Assembly (NCBI GenBank): GCA_015493635.1
Contig: WGCU01000099.1
Coordinates: forward strand, 1-34,368
DNA from: Spirochaetaceae bacterium
GTDB taxonomy: Bacteria > Spirochaetota > Spirochaetia > B11-G9
DNA: 34,368 bases
Direction of reading: 5' to 3'
Part shown: one piece after another, positions 8,570-17,448 of the stretch
How the letters are laid out: every line of letters begins with the position of its first letter
Numbering within the stretch: the first letter of the stretch is position 1
The notes under the pieces: model-generated
Told to the model about the DNA's origin: nothing
The model's input: the letters and a program-made list of their open reading frames with translations, nothing else
The model's database searches: none
Program-made: the position numbers and the translations under genes

Positions 8570-9367
8570 ATGACGTATCTCAACGCGGTTATTCTTGGTG
8601 TAGTGCAGGGAATAGCGGAGTTTCTTCCTGTATCAAGCTCAGGGCATCTGGCAGTTCTTCAGCACTTTATGCATCTGGGAGATGTCCCCCTCCTTTTTGA
8701 TGTTCTCCTACATGTCGCTACTCTTCTCGTTGTCTGTATTATTTTTTATAAACGGCTCTGGGCCCTTATAAAATCGTGGCCGTCTCTATTTAAGAAGAAT
8801 AAAACAGATGATGAAAAAGAAAATCTGCGTCTTACCGGTGTTATTCTTATAGCAACCTTTTTTACCGGTCTTCTTGGTCTGTTTATCGAGAAACTTCAGG
8901 TTGATCAGTACGTTACTGTCATCTACATCCTGTTTATAGTAACCGGTGTTATTCTGCTGGCCGGCAAAAAGTGGGGAGGCTCTGACGGATACACGAAAGT
9001 CGGTATAAAGCATGGTGTTATAACCGGTATCGCCCAGGGTTTCGGAGTCCTCCCGGGGATTTCACGTTCAGGTATTACTATTTCCGCCGCCCTTCTTTCC
9101 GGAATGACCCGGGAAAAAGCGGGAGAATATTCGTTTCTCATCTCGATTCCCGCTATCCTTGGAGCACTTATTCTGCAGTTGAAGGATTCAGGAAGCCTCA
9201 TGAGCAGTGTTGGCACGGGAACAATAGCCGCTGGAATGATAAGCGCTTTTGTTGTAGGATTGATAAGCCTGAAGATTCTGCTCAGGCTTATCCGTAAAGG
9301 GAATCTTTACGTTTTCAGTTTTTATCTAATTCCTCTGGGAATTGCAGGATTAATATTTTTACGGTGA
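8570..9367 (+). CDS. uppP: Undecaprenyl-diphosphate phosphatase UppP (BacA)
   Basis: This integral membrane enzyme dephosphorylates undecaprenyl diphosphate to recycle the lipid carrier for peptidoglycan and other polysaccharides; overexpression classically confers bacitracin resistance. At 265 aa with about eight hydrophobic helices it has the family size. Both signature loops are present: GIAEFLPVSSSGHL (residues 14-27, catalytic Glu17) and GVLPGISRSGITIS (159-172, Arg166). The ATG at 8570 follows the transglycosylase stop by 2 bp with GAGG upstream. The neighbours (LysM protein, transglycosylase, FtsK) fit a wall-growth and division cluster. Confidence 0.96.
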   Translation: MTYLNAVILGVVQGIAEFLPVSSSGHLAVLQHFMHLGDVPLLFDVLLHVATLLVVCIIFYKRLWALIKSWPSLFKKNKTDDEKENLRLTGVILIATFFTGLLGLFIEKLQVDQYVTVIYILFIVTGVILLAGKKWGGSDGYTKVGIKHGVITGIAQGFGVLPGISRSGITISAALLSGMTREKAGEYSFLISIPAILGALILQLKDSGSLMSSVGTGTIAAGMISAFVVGLISLKILLRLIRKGNLYVFSFYLIPLGIAGLIFLR

Positions 9368-9374
9368 GGTAAGG

Positions 9375-11603
9375 GTGCAAAAAGGGCGGCTTTCAGTATA
9401 TACAGCGATTTTTCTTGTTTTATCAGCGTTTATAACACTTCTTATGCTTATCCCGCCGATGATATCCGCATTGTCGGGGAAAAGTATGCCTGCCGGAGCT
9501 TTCGGGTCGTTTTTGTTCGGCAGTTTTTCCTATGCGGCCCTGTATATCCCGTCATATTTTATTATCAGTGCTGTTCTTGTTATAAAAGACCGTTTTAAAG
9601 TTTACTACAGTATTCTCCTCCTGCTGTCAATTGTTCCCTTTTTAACACTGGCATTGTTTTTCCATGTTCTTCTTGGTGACAAGGGGCCGCTTTCAACGGT
9701 TTTAGCAGCGATGTTCGGAGAAAAAGAGGGTGCTTTTCTTCTTCTGCTTGTTTTTTTTGCGGAGATACTGGCTCTTTTTGTCATCTACCTGAAACGTGCC
9801 GGTGATTCTGGAGTTGAAAGGGGGAAAAAGGAGGCACCGCTGCGGCTTCCCGAACCAGAGGTGCCCATTGAACTGCCCTCCAGGCTGCCTGCCGAATTAC
9901 CGGATGTCCCTGAATTTAATAAAAACGATATTTTTGCTGACGATGATGAACCGGCCGATGAAATTGAAGATGAAATTGAAGATGAAATTGATGATGAAAT
10001 TGATGATGAAGTTGATGATGAAGTTGATGATGTAACTGTGGATGATTTTGAAGATGTTCCAGGGGAGCAGTCCGGTTCCGGTACTGTTGATGAACCGGTG
10101 GAACCCCTAAAAAATCCTAAGCCATCTTTCAAGCTTGAAATTCAGAAAGTACCTGCCGGGGATGGGCATTCTGTACCGTACAAAGTGCCGGCCGATGAAA
10201 TACTGAATGATTATTCGAATGTTCATTACTGGATTATTGACGAAGAAACGAGGAAGGCTGCGGATGTTCTTAAGGAGACCCTTGAGGAATTCAAGATTAA
10301 GGCGGAAGTTACCGGCATCAAGAAAGGCCCGGTTATAACGATGTTTGAAATACTGCCGGCACCCGGTGTGAAGTTGTCCAAAATTGTCAATCTGGCGGAT
10401 AATATAGCTTTAAGGCTTGCTGCTTCCAGGGTGCGTATCGTTGCGCCCATTCCCGGGAAACACGCCGTCGGTATAGAGGTCCCCAATAAAAAACGCGCTA
10501 TTGTCTCATTCAAGGAGATGCTTTCAGATGATATATTCAACAATCCCGGCATAGATATACCGGTAGTTCTTGGGAAAGATATCACCGGAGAGTCTCAGAT
10601 TGTGGATCTTGTACAGACTCCCCATCTTCTTATAGCCGGTGCGACAGGATCAGGTAAATCCGTCTGTGTCAATGCAATTATCTGCTCGATTCTGTATAAG
10701 CGGAAGCCCGAGGATGTCCGGATTATTCTTATTGATCCCAAAATTGTGGAACTGAAACTGTACAATGATATTCCCCATCTTCTTACTCCGGTTATAACCG
10801 ATCCAAAACGGGCTTTTCAGGCCCTCCAGTACTGTATCTATGAAATGGAACGACGGTATTCCCTCCTTGATGCTCTTGGTGTCAGGGCTATCGGGGCGTA
10901 CAATAAAAAAATCAAGAAAGGAAAGTACGCTGCGGAGAAACTGCCGTACATCGTTGTTATTGTAGATGAGTTTGCAGATCTCATTGCCACATCGGGAAAG
11001 GAGCTTGAGTCCACCCTTGCCCGGCTTGCCGCCATGGCCCGGGCGGTGGGAATCCATCTTGTGCTGGCTACGCAGCGTCCGTCTATTGATGTTATAACCG
11101 GGCTCATTAAGGCCAATATTCCGAGCAGGATAGCTTTTATGGTAGCTAATAAAATCGATTCCCGGATTATTCTTGACGCAGTCGGAGCCGACAAACTCCT
11201 TGGAAAGGGAGATATGCTCTTTTCCTCTGCCTGGGATCCTGCTCTCGTACGTATACAGGGAGCGTTTGTATCGGATGAAGAGGTCGAACGGCTTACCGAC
11301 TATGTTAAAACTCTGGGAGAACCTGACTACATCGATGAAGAAATATTTTTTGATAATGAAGAACAGGATCAGAGTAATGAAGCATACACAACCAACGATC
11401 CGCTTATGGAAAAATCTATTGAAATTGTAACAACAGCCGGAAAAGCATCCGCGTCGTATCTGCAGCGCAGGTTGAAAATAGGGTACAATCGTGCCGCACG
11501 GATCGTTGAGGAAATGGAAGAACGGGGGATCGTTGGTCCCCAGAACGGGAGCAAACCCAGAGAAATAATACATATTCCTGAAAAGTACAGAGAGAACAAC
11601 TAA
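9375..11603 (+). CDS. ftsK: DNA translocase FtsK/SpoIIIE
   Basis: This septum-located ATP-driven DNA pump clears chromosome from the division site. The 742-aa protein starts at a GTG with GAGGTAAGG just upstream. About four N-terminal transmembrane segments span residues 8-137. A low-complexity acidic linker (195-218) follows, encoded by a 12-bp repeat. The RecA-type motor has Walker A GATGSGKS (422-429) and Walker B VDEFADL (Asp531/Glu532), with the ATQRPSIDVITG motif after it. The C-terminal gamma winged-helix domain (about 672-735; SYLQRRLKIGYNRAARI) reads KOPS-like sequences. The linker is short compared with E. coli FtsK, closer to SpoIIIE. The next gene starts directly after its stop. 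Confidence 0.95.
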   Translation: MQKGRLSVYTAIFLVLSAFITLLMLIPPMISALSGKSMPAGAFGSFLFGSFSYAALYIPSYFIISAVLVIKDRFKVYYSILLLLSIVPFLTLALFFHVLLGDKGPLSTVLAAMFGEKEGAFLLLLVFFAEILALFVIYLKRAGDSGVERGKKEAPLRLPEPEVPIELPSRLPAELPDVPEFNKNDIFADDDEPADEIEDEIEDEIDDEIDDEVDDEVDDVTVDDFEDVPGEQSGSGTVDEPVEPLKNPKPSFKLEIQKVPAGDGHSVPYKVPADEILNDYSNVHYWIIDEETRKAADVLKETLEEFKIKAEVTGIKKGPVITMFEILPAPGVKLSKIVNLADNIALRLAASRVRIVAPIPGKHAVGIEVPNKKRAIVSFKEMLSDDIFNNPGIDIPVVLGKDITGESQIVDLVQTPHLLIAGATGSGKSVCVNAIICSILYKRKPEDVRIILIDPKIVELKLYNDIPHLLTPVITDPKRAFQALQYCIYEMERRYSLLDALGVRAIGAYNKKIKKGKYAAEKLPYIVVIVDEFADLIATSGKELESTLARLAAMARAVGIHLVLATQRPSIDVITGLIKANIPSRIAFMVANKIDSRIILDAVGADKLLGKGDMLFSSAWDPALVRIQGAFVSDEEVERLTDYVKTLGEPDYIDEEIFFDNEEQDQSNEAYTTNDPLMEKSIEIVTTAGKASASYLQRRLKIGYNRAARIVEEMEERGIVGPQNGSKPREIIHIPEKYRENN
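9957..10028 (+). repeat. Six tandem 12-bp repeats in the ftsK linker
   Basis: Six head-to-tail units of the form GATGA(A)(A/G)TTGA(A/T) run without interruption. Two units read GATGAAATTGAA, two GATGAAATTGAT and two GATGAAGTTGAT. They encode a repeating D-E-I/V-E/D acidic tetrapeptide in FtsK between the membrane domain and the motor. Pairwise identity of neighbouring units suggests stepwise slippage or duplication; copy number could vary between strains. Confidence 0.9.
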
Positions 11604-12392
11604 ATGAAATATGCGATAAAGAATCTTGAACTGGTGTCTGAAACCGAAGTTGTCGTACCTCTGACGAATAGAGAGGTCTTTTTTACCTTCAGCGTGTACG
11701 AATCCATCATTTACAGGAACGGAGTCCTGAAAGATCCGGAAGAGCATCTTGATCGGTTCCTGGAATCTGCGAGGATACTTCGCTTGTCTCATTCATTTGA
11801 AAGAGAGGGTATTCTGGCAAGCCTCCGTATACTCATAAAGAAAAATGAAACACCTGCCGGAACCGTTAAACTGCAGCTCATCGGCGGTCAGAATCCTCTG
11901 CTCTTTGCTTTCACGGGCCCCCTGCCCCTCTACCCGGCAAAGTACTATACGGACGGGGTAAAGGTGGTCTCCTATTCAGGTGAACGGATTATGCCGAGGG
12001 TTAAATCAAACTGCCTTCTGCTGAATTACCTTGCCTCCCGTTATGCTTCCGAAAATGACGCTCTTGACGCTCTTCTTGTCAACAGGGATGGTAATGCTCT
12101 GGAAGGTTCCCGGTGCAATCTTTTTGCTGTCAAGGATTCAACACTGTACACGGCAGGAGATAATGTACTGTTCGGGGTAACCCGGGGGCGAATTATTGAC
12201 CGGGCAAAAAAAACGGGCTATTCTGTTTCCTATACGGAATTATCCCTGGAGGATCTTAAATCAGCCCTTTACGATGAGGTTTTTATTACGAGTACAAGTA
12301 TGGGTGCTGTACCGGTACGGATGATTGATGATATAATTATAGGAAGGAGCTTTTCTGTTACAGCGTTTTTTAATAAAAATGGAGGATTATAG
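11604..12392 (+). CDS. PLP-dependent aminotransferase class IV (subfamily unclear)
   Basis: Class IV enzymes include branched-chain aminotransferase, D-amino-acid transaminase and 4-amino-4-deoxychorismate lyase. This 262-aa protein has the Schiff-base lysine in RIMPRVKSNCLLLNY (Lys134), the EGSRCNLFAV block (Glu167 region), the phosphate-binding FGVTRGRII segment and the late TSTSMGAVPV loop. The short length favours a lyase-like or D-amino-acid subfamily, but no motif seen here settles it. D-amino-acid transamination would suit the neighbouring wall genes; that is inference. The ATG immediately follows the ftsK TAA. Confidence 0.85.
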   Translation: MKYAIKNLELVSETEVVVPLTNREVFFTFSVYESIIYRNGVLKDPEEHLDRFLESARILRLSHSFEREGILASLRILIKKNETPAGTVKLQLIGGQNPLLFAFTGPLPLYPAKYYTDGVKVVSYSGERIMPRVKSNCLLLNYLASRYASENDALDALLVNRDGNALEGSRCNLFAVKDSTLYTAGDNVLFGVTRGRIIDRAKKTGYSVSYTELSLEDLKSALYDEVFITSTSMGAVPVRMIDDIIIGRSFSVTAFFNKNGGL

Positions 12393-12397
12393 GTTTT

Positions 12398-13342
12398 ATG
12401 GAATCCCGGGAACCAACCATCGTTGTTCCTTTTTCTGAAGATTGCTCTGGAACTGTCTGCCAGGATATTTTTATCTATCTGCGTCCTGAGACAAACGGTA
12501 TTAAAACGGAAAGCGCCATTATGCGGGGGGTAACAAGTACCGAGGAACTGCGCAGGCATATTGAGTTGGCTTATCTTGCCAATCTGCCTGGAGATTTTCT
12601 CATGAAGAAAGGGGTTGTAAAAAAGCACTATAAAACCCGGGTTCTCTTTGCGTACTACGGAAAAGAGATTTTCACTCCCTATATGAAGCAGGAATTCTTT
12701 AACTATTTTGGAATAAATATCCAGAATGCGGATGTTATGGGAGCATACCGGGCCATGGATCGTATGAATATTTCCGCGGATGAACTCTTTAATCTCTGGG
12801 TCTCTGAAGGAAATATGCTACAGGTAAACGGCCAGACGATAAAGAGAATAGGGGATAGTTATGTTGTTAATAATGATATCCCCGCAATTATAGATAGAAA
12901 TAATAACAAGACGGATATAGCCGTCATGATTTTTCGTACAGATTTTTTTGGAGAAGACTTTTATAATGTTATTCTGCGGATGACGGATATCCTTATCGAA
13001 GAGGGAATTCTGGATTCCAGAAGTAAATTCAGTCATGTTTTTCACTATTCAAAAGGGCCCTTTGAGCAGATACTCGACGCTGTTGGGTTCCTGTATGATG
13101 AAAAGGGGGATCACCTGCCTCTGGAAAAGATACGGTTCTACCGGTATTTAAAGAAGAGAGGATTTGACAGGTTGAAAATAGAGCATGCGTTGAAAGACCC
13201 TATTTTTCAGTTCCCTTTTGATGATACATACGTGGAAGATTCCATATTTAACAAAACGAAAAATTTAGGATATCCTGAATCCCTGGAAATGATGAACTCC
13301 GCGAGAGCCCAGGTATTTTTGGATATCTATGACGTTCCGTAA
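12398..13342 (+). CDS. Unrecognised conserved-looking protein
   Basis: I do not recognise this 314-aa protein. It starts at ATG 12398 with GGAGGA at 12380-12385. It has no signal peptide or transmembrane segment, so it is probably cytoplasmic. Visible features are an N-terminal beta-rich stretch (TIVVPFSED), a block LPGDFLMKKGVVKKHYKTR, a segment YFGINIQNADVMGAYRAMD, and a basic C-terminal region (YRYLKKRGFDRLKIEHALK). It is sandwiched 5 bp after the aminotransferase and 17 bp before a DEAD-box helicase gene, so it is surely co-transcribed. Codon use looks like its neighbours, with no sign of transfer. A nucleic-acid or ribosome-linked role beside the helicase is only a guess. Confidence 0.75.
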   Translation: MESREPTIVVPFSEDCSGTVCQDIFIYLRPETNGIKTESAIMRGVTSTEELRRHIELAYLANLPGDFLMKKGVVKKHYKTRVLFAYYGKEIFTPYMKQEFFNYFGINIQNADVMGAYRAMDRMNISADELFNLWVSEGNMLQVNGQTIKRIGDSYVVNNDIPAIIDRNNNKTDIAVMIFRTDFFGEDFYNVILRMTDILIEEGILDSRSKFSHVFHYSKGPFEQILDAVGFLYDEKGDHLPLEKIRFYRYLKKRGFDRLKIEHALKDPIFQFPFDDTYVEDSIFNKTKNLGYPESLEMMNSARAQVFLDIYDVP

Positions 13343-13359
13343 ACAGAAAGAGAGAATGA

Positions 13360-14958
13360 ATGAAATTTACAGACTTTACGTTAGATGAATCGTTACTGAA
13401 AGGGATAGAAAAAGCCGGGTTTACCGAGTGTCTCCCCGTTCAGGAAGAAAGTATGAAAGAAACCCTTGCAGGGAAGGATGTCAGTGTCCGTTCCCAGACA
13501 GGGTCAGGAAAAACCGCGGCATTTATGATTCCGATTCTGCAGTATTACTGCATTACTCCCGCTTCGGAACGGGTAAAAACCATCATTATTGCTCCTACAC
13601 GGGAACTTGCGGTGCAGATTGAAAGTGATGCCCGGCTGCTTGGCTCCGGGATGAAGTCGCTTTCTATCGGCTGTTTCTACGGAGGGGTAGGGTACAAACA
13701 GCAGGAGAGTGCTCTCGTTAAAGGGGTTGATATTATCATTGGTACCCCGGGGCGGCTCATTGATTTCGGGAAATCGGGAAAGATTAATTTTAAGCAAATA
13801 GGGAAGGTCGTTATAGATGAAGCGGATAGATTGTTTGATATGGGGTTCTATCCGGATATCAAAAAAATGATGCGCATGCTTCCTCCCCGGACGAGCAGAC
13901 AGACGATGCTTTTCAGTGCGACGTTAAGCAACCGGGTCAGGAATATTGCCTGGGAGTTTATGAATATGCCGGTGGAGGTTGAAATTGAACCGGAGAATGT
14001 GACGGTGGAGGAAATATCACAAGTGCTCTATCATGTAAGTACCCGGGAAAAGATGCCCCTCCTCCTGGGACTCATGGAAAAACTCCAGCCGAACAATGCC
14101 ATTATTTTTACCAACACAAAACATGCTGCTGTTGAGATATCTGAGCGGCTCAAACGTAATGGCTACCATGTCATGTATATTATGGGAGATCTTCCCCAGA
14201 AAAAGCGTCTGTCAGTGATAAAAAAGGTAAAGTCCGGAGAGGTCCGTTTTCTTGTTGCGACGGATGTTGCCGCGAGAGGTCTTCATGTGGACGATCTAGA
14301 ACTTGTTATCAATTATGATCTCCCGGAGGATTTTGAGAACTACGTACACCGGATTGGCCGGACAGCCCGGGCCGGGAAGTCAGGAAAGGCGATCTCTTTC
14401 GCTTGCGAGAAATATGTGTACGGGCTGGAAGCTATTGAAAAGTATATCGGTTTTAAAATACCTGTTGAATGGGCTGATGATACCCTGTACAAAAAGGATA
14501 AAACCGCCGGCGTCCGTGTAACCGCGGGAAGAGAGAGAAAACCGCAGGGAAGAGCATCCTCAAGAGGACCCGGATACGGGAGGCGGACTTCGGGAAAAAC
14601 GTCCGGTCCCCGTACTGCCGGCGCATCACGGAAACCGGCCCCGTCGGCGAGGCCGTTAAGGCCGGTAAATTCAGTGAAAACAGCGAAGCCGGCGCAGCAG
14701 CAGACTTCGCGGCCGGCGGTTAACAGGAAAACCGCAAAACAGGTAAAACCGGTAAAATCAGCAGAGAAATTGTCTTCCGGTATGAATGCTGAAGAAAGGC
14801 TGGCCTACTACCGTGCCAAGTACGGTGAGAACTTTTCCTTTTCCGATTCCTCAGGGACGGTATCCGAGACGGTTCCTGCCGCGTCATCAGAAACATCCGG
14901 GAGAAAAGATCCCGGGAGAAAGGGCTTTTTTACAAGGCTGTTCAGGAAAAAGGAATGA
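13360..14958 (+). CDS. DEAD-box ATP-dependent RNA helicase (RhlE/CsdA-like) with long basic tail
   Basis: This enzyme unwinds RNA duplexes in ribosome assembly or mRNA turnover. All motifs are present in order: Q-motif around FTECLPVQ (21-28), I SQTGSGKT (45-52), Ia APTRELA (78-84), TPGRLID (129-135), II DEAD (153-156), III SAT (186-188), V ATDVAARGLHVDDL (300-313) and VI HRIGRTARAGK (330-340). Residues about 385-500 form a low-complexity Arg/Lys/Pro/Ser/Ala tail, likely for RNA binding. A short ordered-looking motif (AEERLAYYRAKYGENF) and a terminal FFTRLFRKKE follow. The stop overlaps the next start (ATGA). Confidence 0.95.
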   Translation: MKFTDFTLDESLLKGIEKAGFTECLPVQEESMKETLAGKDVSVRSQTGSGKTAAFMIPILQYYCITPASERVKTIIIAPTRELAVQIESDARLLGSGMKSLSIGCFYGGVGYKQQESALVKGVDIIIGTPGRLIDFGKSGKINFKQIGKVVIDEADRLFDMGFYPDIKKMMRMLPPRTSRQTMLFSATLSNRVRNIAWEFMNMPVEVEIEPENVTVEEISQVLYHVSTREKMPLLLGLMEKLQPNNAIIFTNTKHAAVEISERLKRNGYHVMYIMGDLPQKKRLSVIKKVKSGEVRFLVATDVAARGLHVDDLELVINYDLPEDFENYVHRIGRTARAGKSGKAISFACEKYVYGLEAIEKYIGFKIPVEWADDTLYKKDKTAGVRVTAGRERKPQGRASSRGPGYGRRTSGKTSGPRTAGASRKPAPSARPLRPVNSVKTAKPAQQQTSRPAVNRKTAKQVKPVKSAEKLSSGMNAEERLAYYRAKYGENFSFSDSSGTVSETVPAASSETSGRKDPGRKGFFTRLFRKKE

Positions 14959-16511
14959 AAACAGCGGAAACAAAATACATTATCGGGGTTGACGCGGGAG
15001 GGTCCGGAGTCAGGGCTGTTCTCTTTGATTTTGACGGAAAGGTTCAGGCACAGGCCTTCAAAGAGGTGCGGACGCTTCATTCTGAAGATGGTGCGACGGA
15101 GCATGACCCCCATGAGCAGTGGCAGGCGCTTTTGAAGGTCCTGCACACGCTTATTACGGATCATACCGGCGGACCTGAAGAGATTGAAGCAATAGGTCTC
15201 AGTGTCCAGAGAACGACCTTTACCCTCTGGGATTCAACGACAGGGGAACCCTGCTGTAATTTTATAAGCTGGGCAGATGTCAGAGCTGCTGAAACGACAG
15301 AGCGGATGAATAAAAACCTCCGGTGGAATTTAGTAAAACTGGCAGCGTTTCTTGTAAGCAAAATAACCCGGAACACGATGCTTACCGCGACAGGGATGCT
15401 GAACTTTGTTACCGACCATGCATTGACACGGCTCCGGTGGCTTTTCGATGTACGCCCGGACATATACGCACAGGCAAAAAGGGGAGAACTTCTGTTCGGA
15501 ACGCTGGATACCTGGTTTGTGTACAAACTGTCCGGAGATAAACTGCATGTAACCGATACTTCCAACGCGGCATCCACTTCACTCTACAATTCCTTTGAGC
15601 TGAAGTGGAATCCTGTTTTTTGTAAACTTTTTGGGATACCCATGGGAATTCTGCCTCAGGTCAGGGAAACAGCGGATAATTTCGGCAGTACCGCCCCTGA
15701 ACTTTTCGGAGGGAGAGCTATTCCTGTCAGGGCGGTTGTGGGAGACCAGATGTCCGCCCTGTTCGGCCACCGGTGTTTTTCCCGGGGTGATGTAAAAATA
15801 TCCCAGGGTTCCGGTTCCTTCGTGGATATAAACATGGGGTATAAACCAAAACTTTCCCGCCGGGGTTTGTTTCCGCTTATTGCATGGACCCTGAAAGGAA
15901 AAACAACATACATGCTTGAGGGGTATATGGCCACAGCAGGCCGTCTTATTGACTGGCTGGGTCAGGGACTCGGGTTATCAGATACACCGAAAGTGCTGAA
16001 TGAGCTTGCGGAAAAAACAAAAGATTCCGAAGGAGTTGTGTTTGTTCCCACTCCGTCAGGTATTCGTTTTCCCTATTTTCAGCCTACTGCGCGGGGAACC
16101 ATTTTAGGACTTTCCCTGAATACTCACCGCAGACATGTTGCCCGGGCGGTCATACAGGGAATGTCCATGCGTATTGTTGATATACTGGAAGGTATAATAA
16201 AGGATACCGGAATTTCTATTACCGGTATAAAGGCGGACGGCGGAGTGAGCCGGTCTGATGTACTGCTTCAATGTGTTTCTGATCTATCAGGTTACCCTGT
16301 CGCGCGGTCTAGAGAGTATGAAATGGCAGCTGCGGGAGCGGCTTACTTTGCAGGTTTATCCTGTGGCGTGTGGAAGGATATTGATGATATCAAAGGACTT
16401 GATGCTGCGTATGATACCTTCTCTCCCGGTATAACCATGAATGAGAGAACAAAAATAGTAAAACGCTGGAATAAAGCTTTAAAAGCGGTTTTAAGGAGTT
16501 ACTATGCTTAG
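14955..16511 (+). CDS. FGGY-family carbohydrate kinase, substrate unknown
   Basis: FGGY kinases phosphorylate sugars or polyols such as glycerol, xylulose, ribulose or gluconate. This 518-aa protein has the N-terminal phosphate loop GVDAGGSGVRAVLFD (11-25), the QRTTFTLWD...NFISWADVR region (85-110), VGDQMSALFGH (about 262-272) and the C-terminal KADGGVSRSD adenine/phosphate loop (about 427-436). Glycerol kinase has QRE at the substrate-contacting position and keeps GDQ; here the Glu is replaced by Thr. It may therefore act on something other than glycerol. It overlaps the helicase by 4 bp (ATGA) and plsC by 8 bp. The plsC neighbour hints at polyol or glycerolipid metabolism without proving it. 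Confidence 0.88.
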   Translation: MKTAETKYIIGVDAGGSGVRAVLFDFDGKVQAQAFKEVRTLHSEDGATEHDPHEQWQALLKVLHTLITDHTGGPEEIEAIGLSVQRTTFTLWDSTTGEPCCNFISWADVRAAETTERMNKNLRWNLVKLAAFLVSKITRNTMLTATGMLNFVTDHALTRLRWLFDVRPDIYAQAKRGELLFGTLDTWFVYKLSGDKLHVTDTSNAASTSLYNSFELKWNPVFCKLFGIPMGILPQVRETADNFGSTAPELFGGRAIPVRAVVGDQMSALFGHRCFSRGDVKISQGSGSFVDINMGYKPKLSRRGLFPLIAWTLKGKTTYMLEGYMATAGRLIDWLGQGLGLSDTPKVLNELAEKTKDSEGVVFVPTPSGIRFPYFQPTARGTILGLSLNTHRRHVARAVIQGMSMRIVDILEGIIKDTGISITGIKADGGVSRSDVLLQCVSDLSGYPVARSREYEMAAAGAAYFAGLSCGVWKDIDDIKGLDAAYDTFSPGITMNERTKIVKRWNKALKAVLRSYYA

Positions 16512-17229
16512 AAACCTTTTTTTCTATACCATGTTTTCCCTCACCCTCGTTCCTTTCTACCTGGCTCTTGTTGTTCCGGTATGGATATTGAGGGTTTTAA
16601 AGAAGAAGGAAACGGAAAAGAGGTTTGTAAAGCGTTTCAGCCTGTACTATTTCAGGTTTGTCATGAAGTTAACCGGAAGCCGTATTTCGGTAGAAGGGCT
16701 GGAAAATCTGCCTGATCCTTCAAAGCACAGTATCTGCCTGGTAAGTAACCATCAGAGTTATTTTGATATCCTGCTTATCGAAGCATACATCCCGTTTCTG
16801 GTGGGTTTTGTTGCCAAGAAAGAGCTTGGGAGACTTCCTGTTCTCAGAACATGGATGAAAGAACTGGGGTGTGTTCTTATTGACAGAAGCAGTTCACGGT
16901 CGGCAATTGAAGCAATAGGTAAAGGCGTTGAATCCATCAAAAACGGGAATCCTCTCGTGCTGTTTCCTGAAGGGACAAGGAGCAGAAGTCAGAAAATGAA
17001 TACAATCAAACCGGGAAGTTTGAAACTTGCAATCCGGTCCCGGGCAGTTATCGTTCCTATAACAGTTAACCATTCATACAGGATCTATGAAAATCAGTCG
17101 CGAGTTAAAGCAGCGGATGTATCGATGGTTGTACATAAACCATTGTATCCGCCGTCTGAAGAAAATACATCCCGGGTGCTTGCGGATAAACTTCAAACCA
17201 TCATTGAAAGCGCACTCATAAAAGATTAG
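16504..17229 (+). CDS. plsC: 1-acyl-sn-glycerol-3-phosphate acyltransferase (PlsC)
   Basis: It transfers an acyl chain to lysophosphatidic acid to form phosphatidic acid, the second acylation in phospholipid synthesis, at the inner membrane. The 241-aa protein has a hydrophobic N-terminal segment (about 5-30), the catalytic H-x4-D motif NHQSYFD (His83, Asp88) and the substrate-binding FPEGTRS motif (154-160). AAGGAG precedes the ATG at 16504, which lies inside the end of the FGGY gene. The stop overlaps by 4 bp the end of the convergent 68-aa gene, and this is the last gene of the long plus-strand run. Confidence 0.94.
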   Translation: MLRNLFFYTMFSLTLVPFYLALVVPVWILRVLKKKETEKRFVKRFSLYYFRFVMKLTGSRISVEGLENLPDPSKHSICLVSNHQSYFDILLIEAYIPFLVGFVAKKELGRLPVLRTWMKELGCVLIDRSSSRSAIEAIGKGVESIKNGNPLVLFPEGTRSRSQKMNTIKPGSLKLAIRSRAVIVPITVNHSYRIYENQSRVKAADVSMVVHKPLYPPSEENTSRVLADKLQTIIESALIKD

Positions 17230-17432
17230 CTTTTCCGGTTATCACTTTTCCTTCTTTTGAGATATCCTTTTCTTATAAGCTCTTCATACGTAGTATTGCT
17301 GATAAAAATACGAATCTGCTGAAGAAGTTTTCTTTCTTTCCTGTGTTCCAGATTCTTTATTACTCTGCGCATTACCGGATCAGCAGCGGTAAAATCTTTC
17401 ATTGTTACTAATACTTTGTCAAGAAGCCCCAT
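17226..17432 (-). CDS. Small basic protein of unknown function (68 aa)
   Basis: The product begins MGLLDKVLVTMKDFTAADPVM and is rich in Lys/Arg (LEHRKERKLLQQIR, KGYLKRRK), mostly helical and soluble by appearance. It fits neatly between plsC (4-bp tail overlap) and the hsp20 terminator, filling a gap in an otherwise compact region. There is no Shine-Dalgarno sequence. A TATGAT (minus strand, 17449-17444) lies 11 bp upstream of the ATG, so a leaderless transcript is possible. The start context AACAGCATG is the same as at the UMP-kinase gene. I recognise no family. Confidence 0.55.
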   Translation of the reverse strand: MGLLDKVLVTMKDFTAADPVMRRVIKNLEHRKERKLLQQIRIFISNTTYEELIRKGYLKRRKSDNRKS

Positions 17433-17448
17433 GCTGTTACTCTATCAT

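Noticed and set aside
10650-11792. Long open frame (380 codons) on the minus strand across ftsK and the next gene
   Set aside because: It lies opposite a well-matched FtsK motor domain, has no homology-like motifs and no ribosome-binding site.
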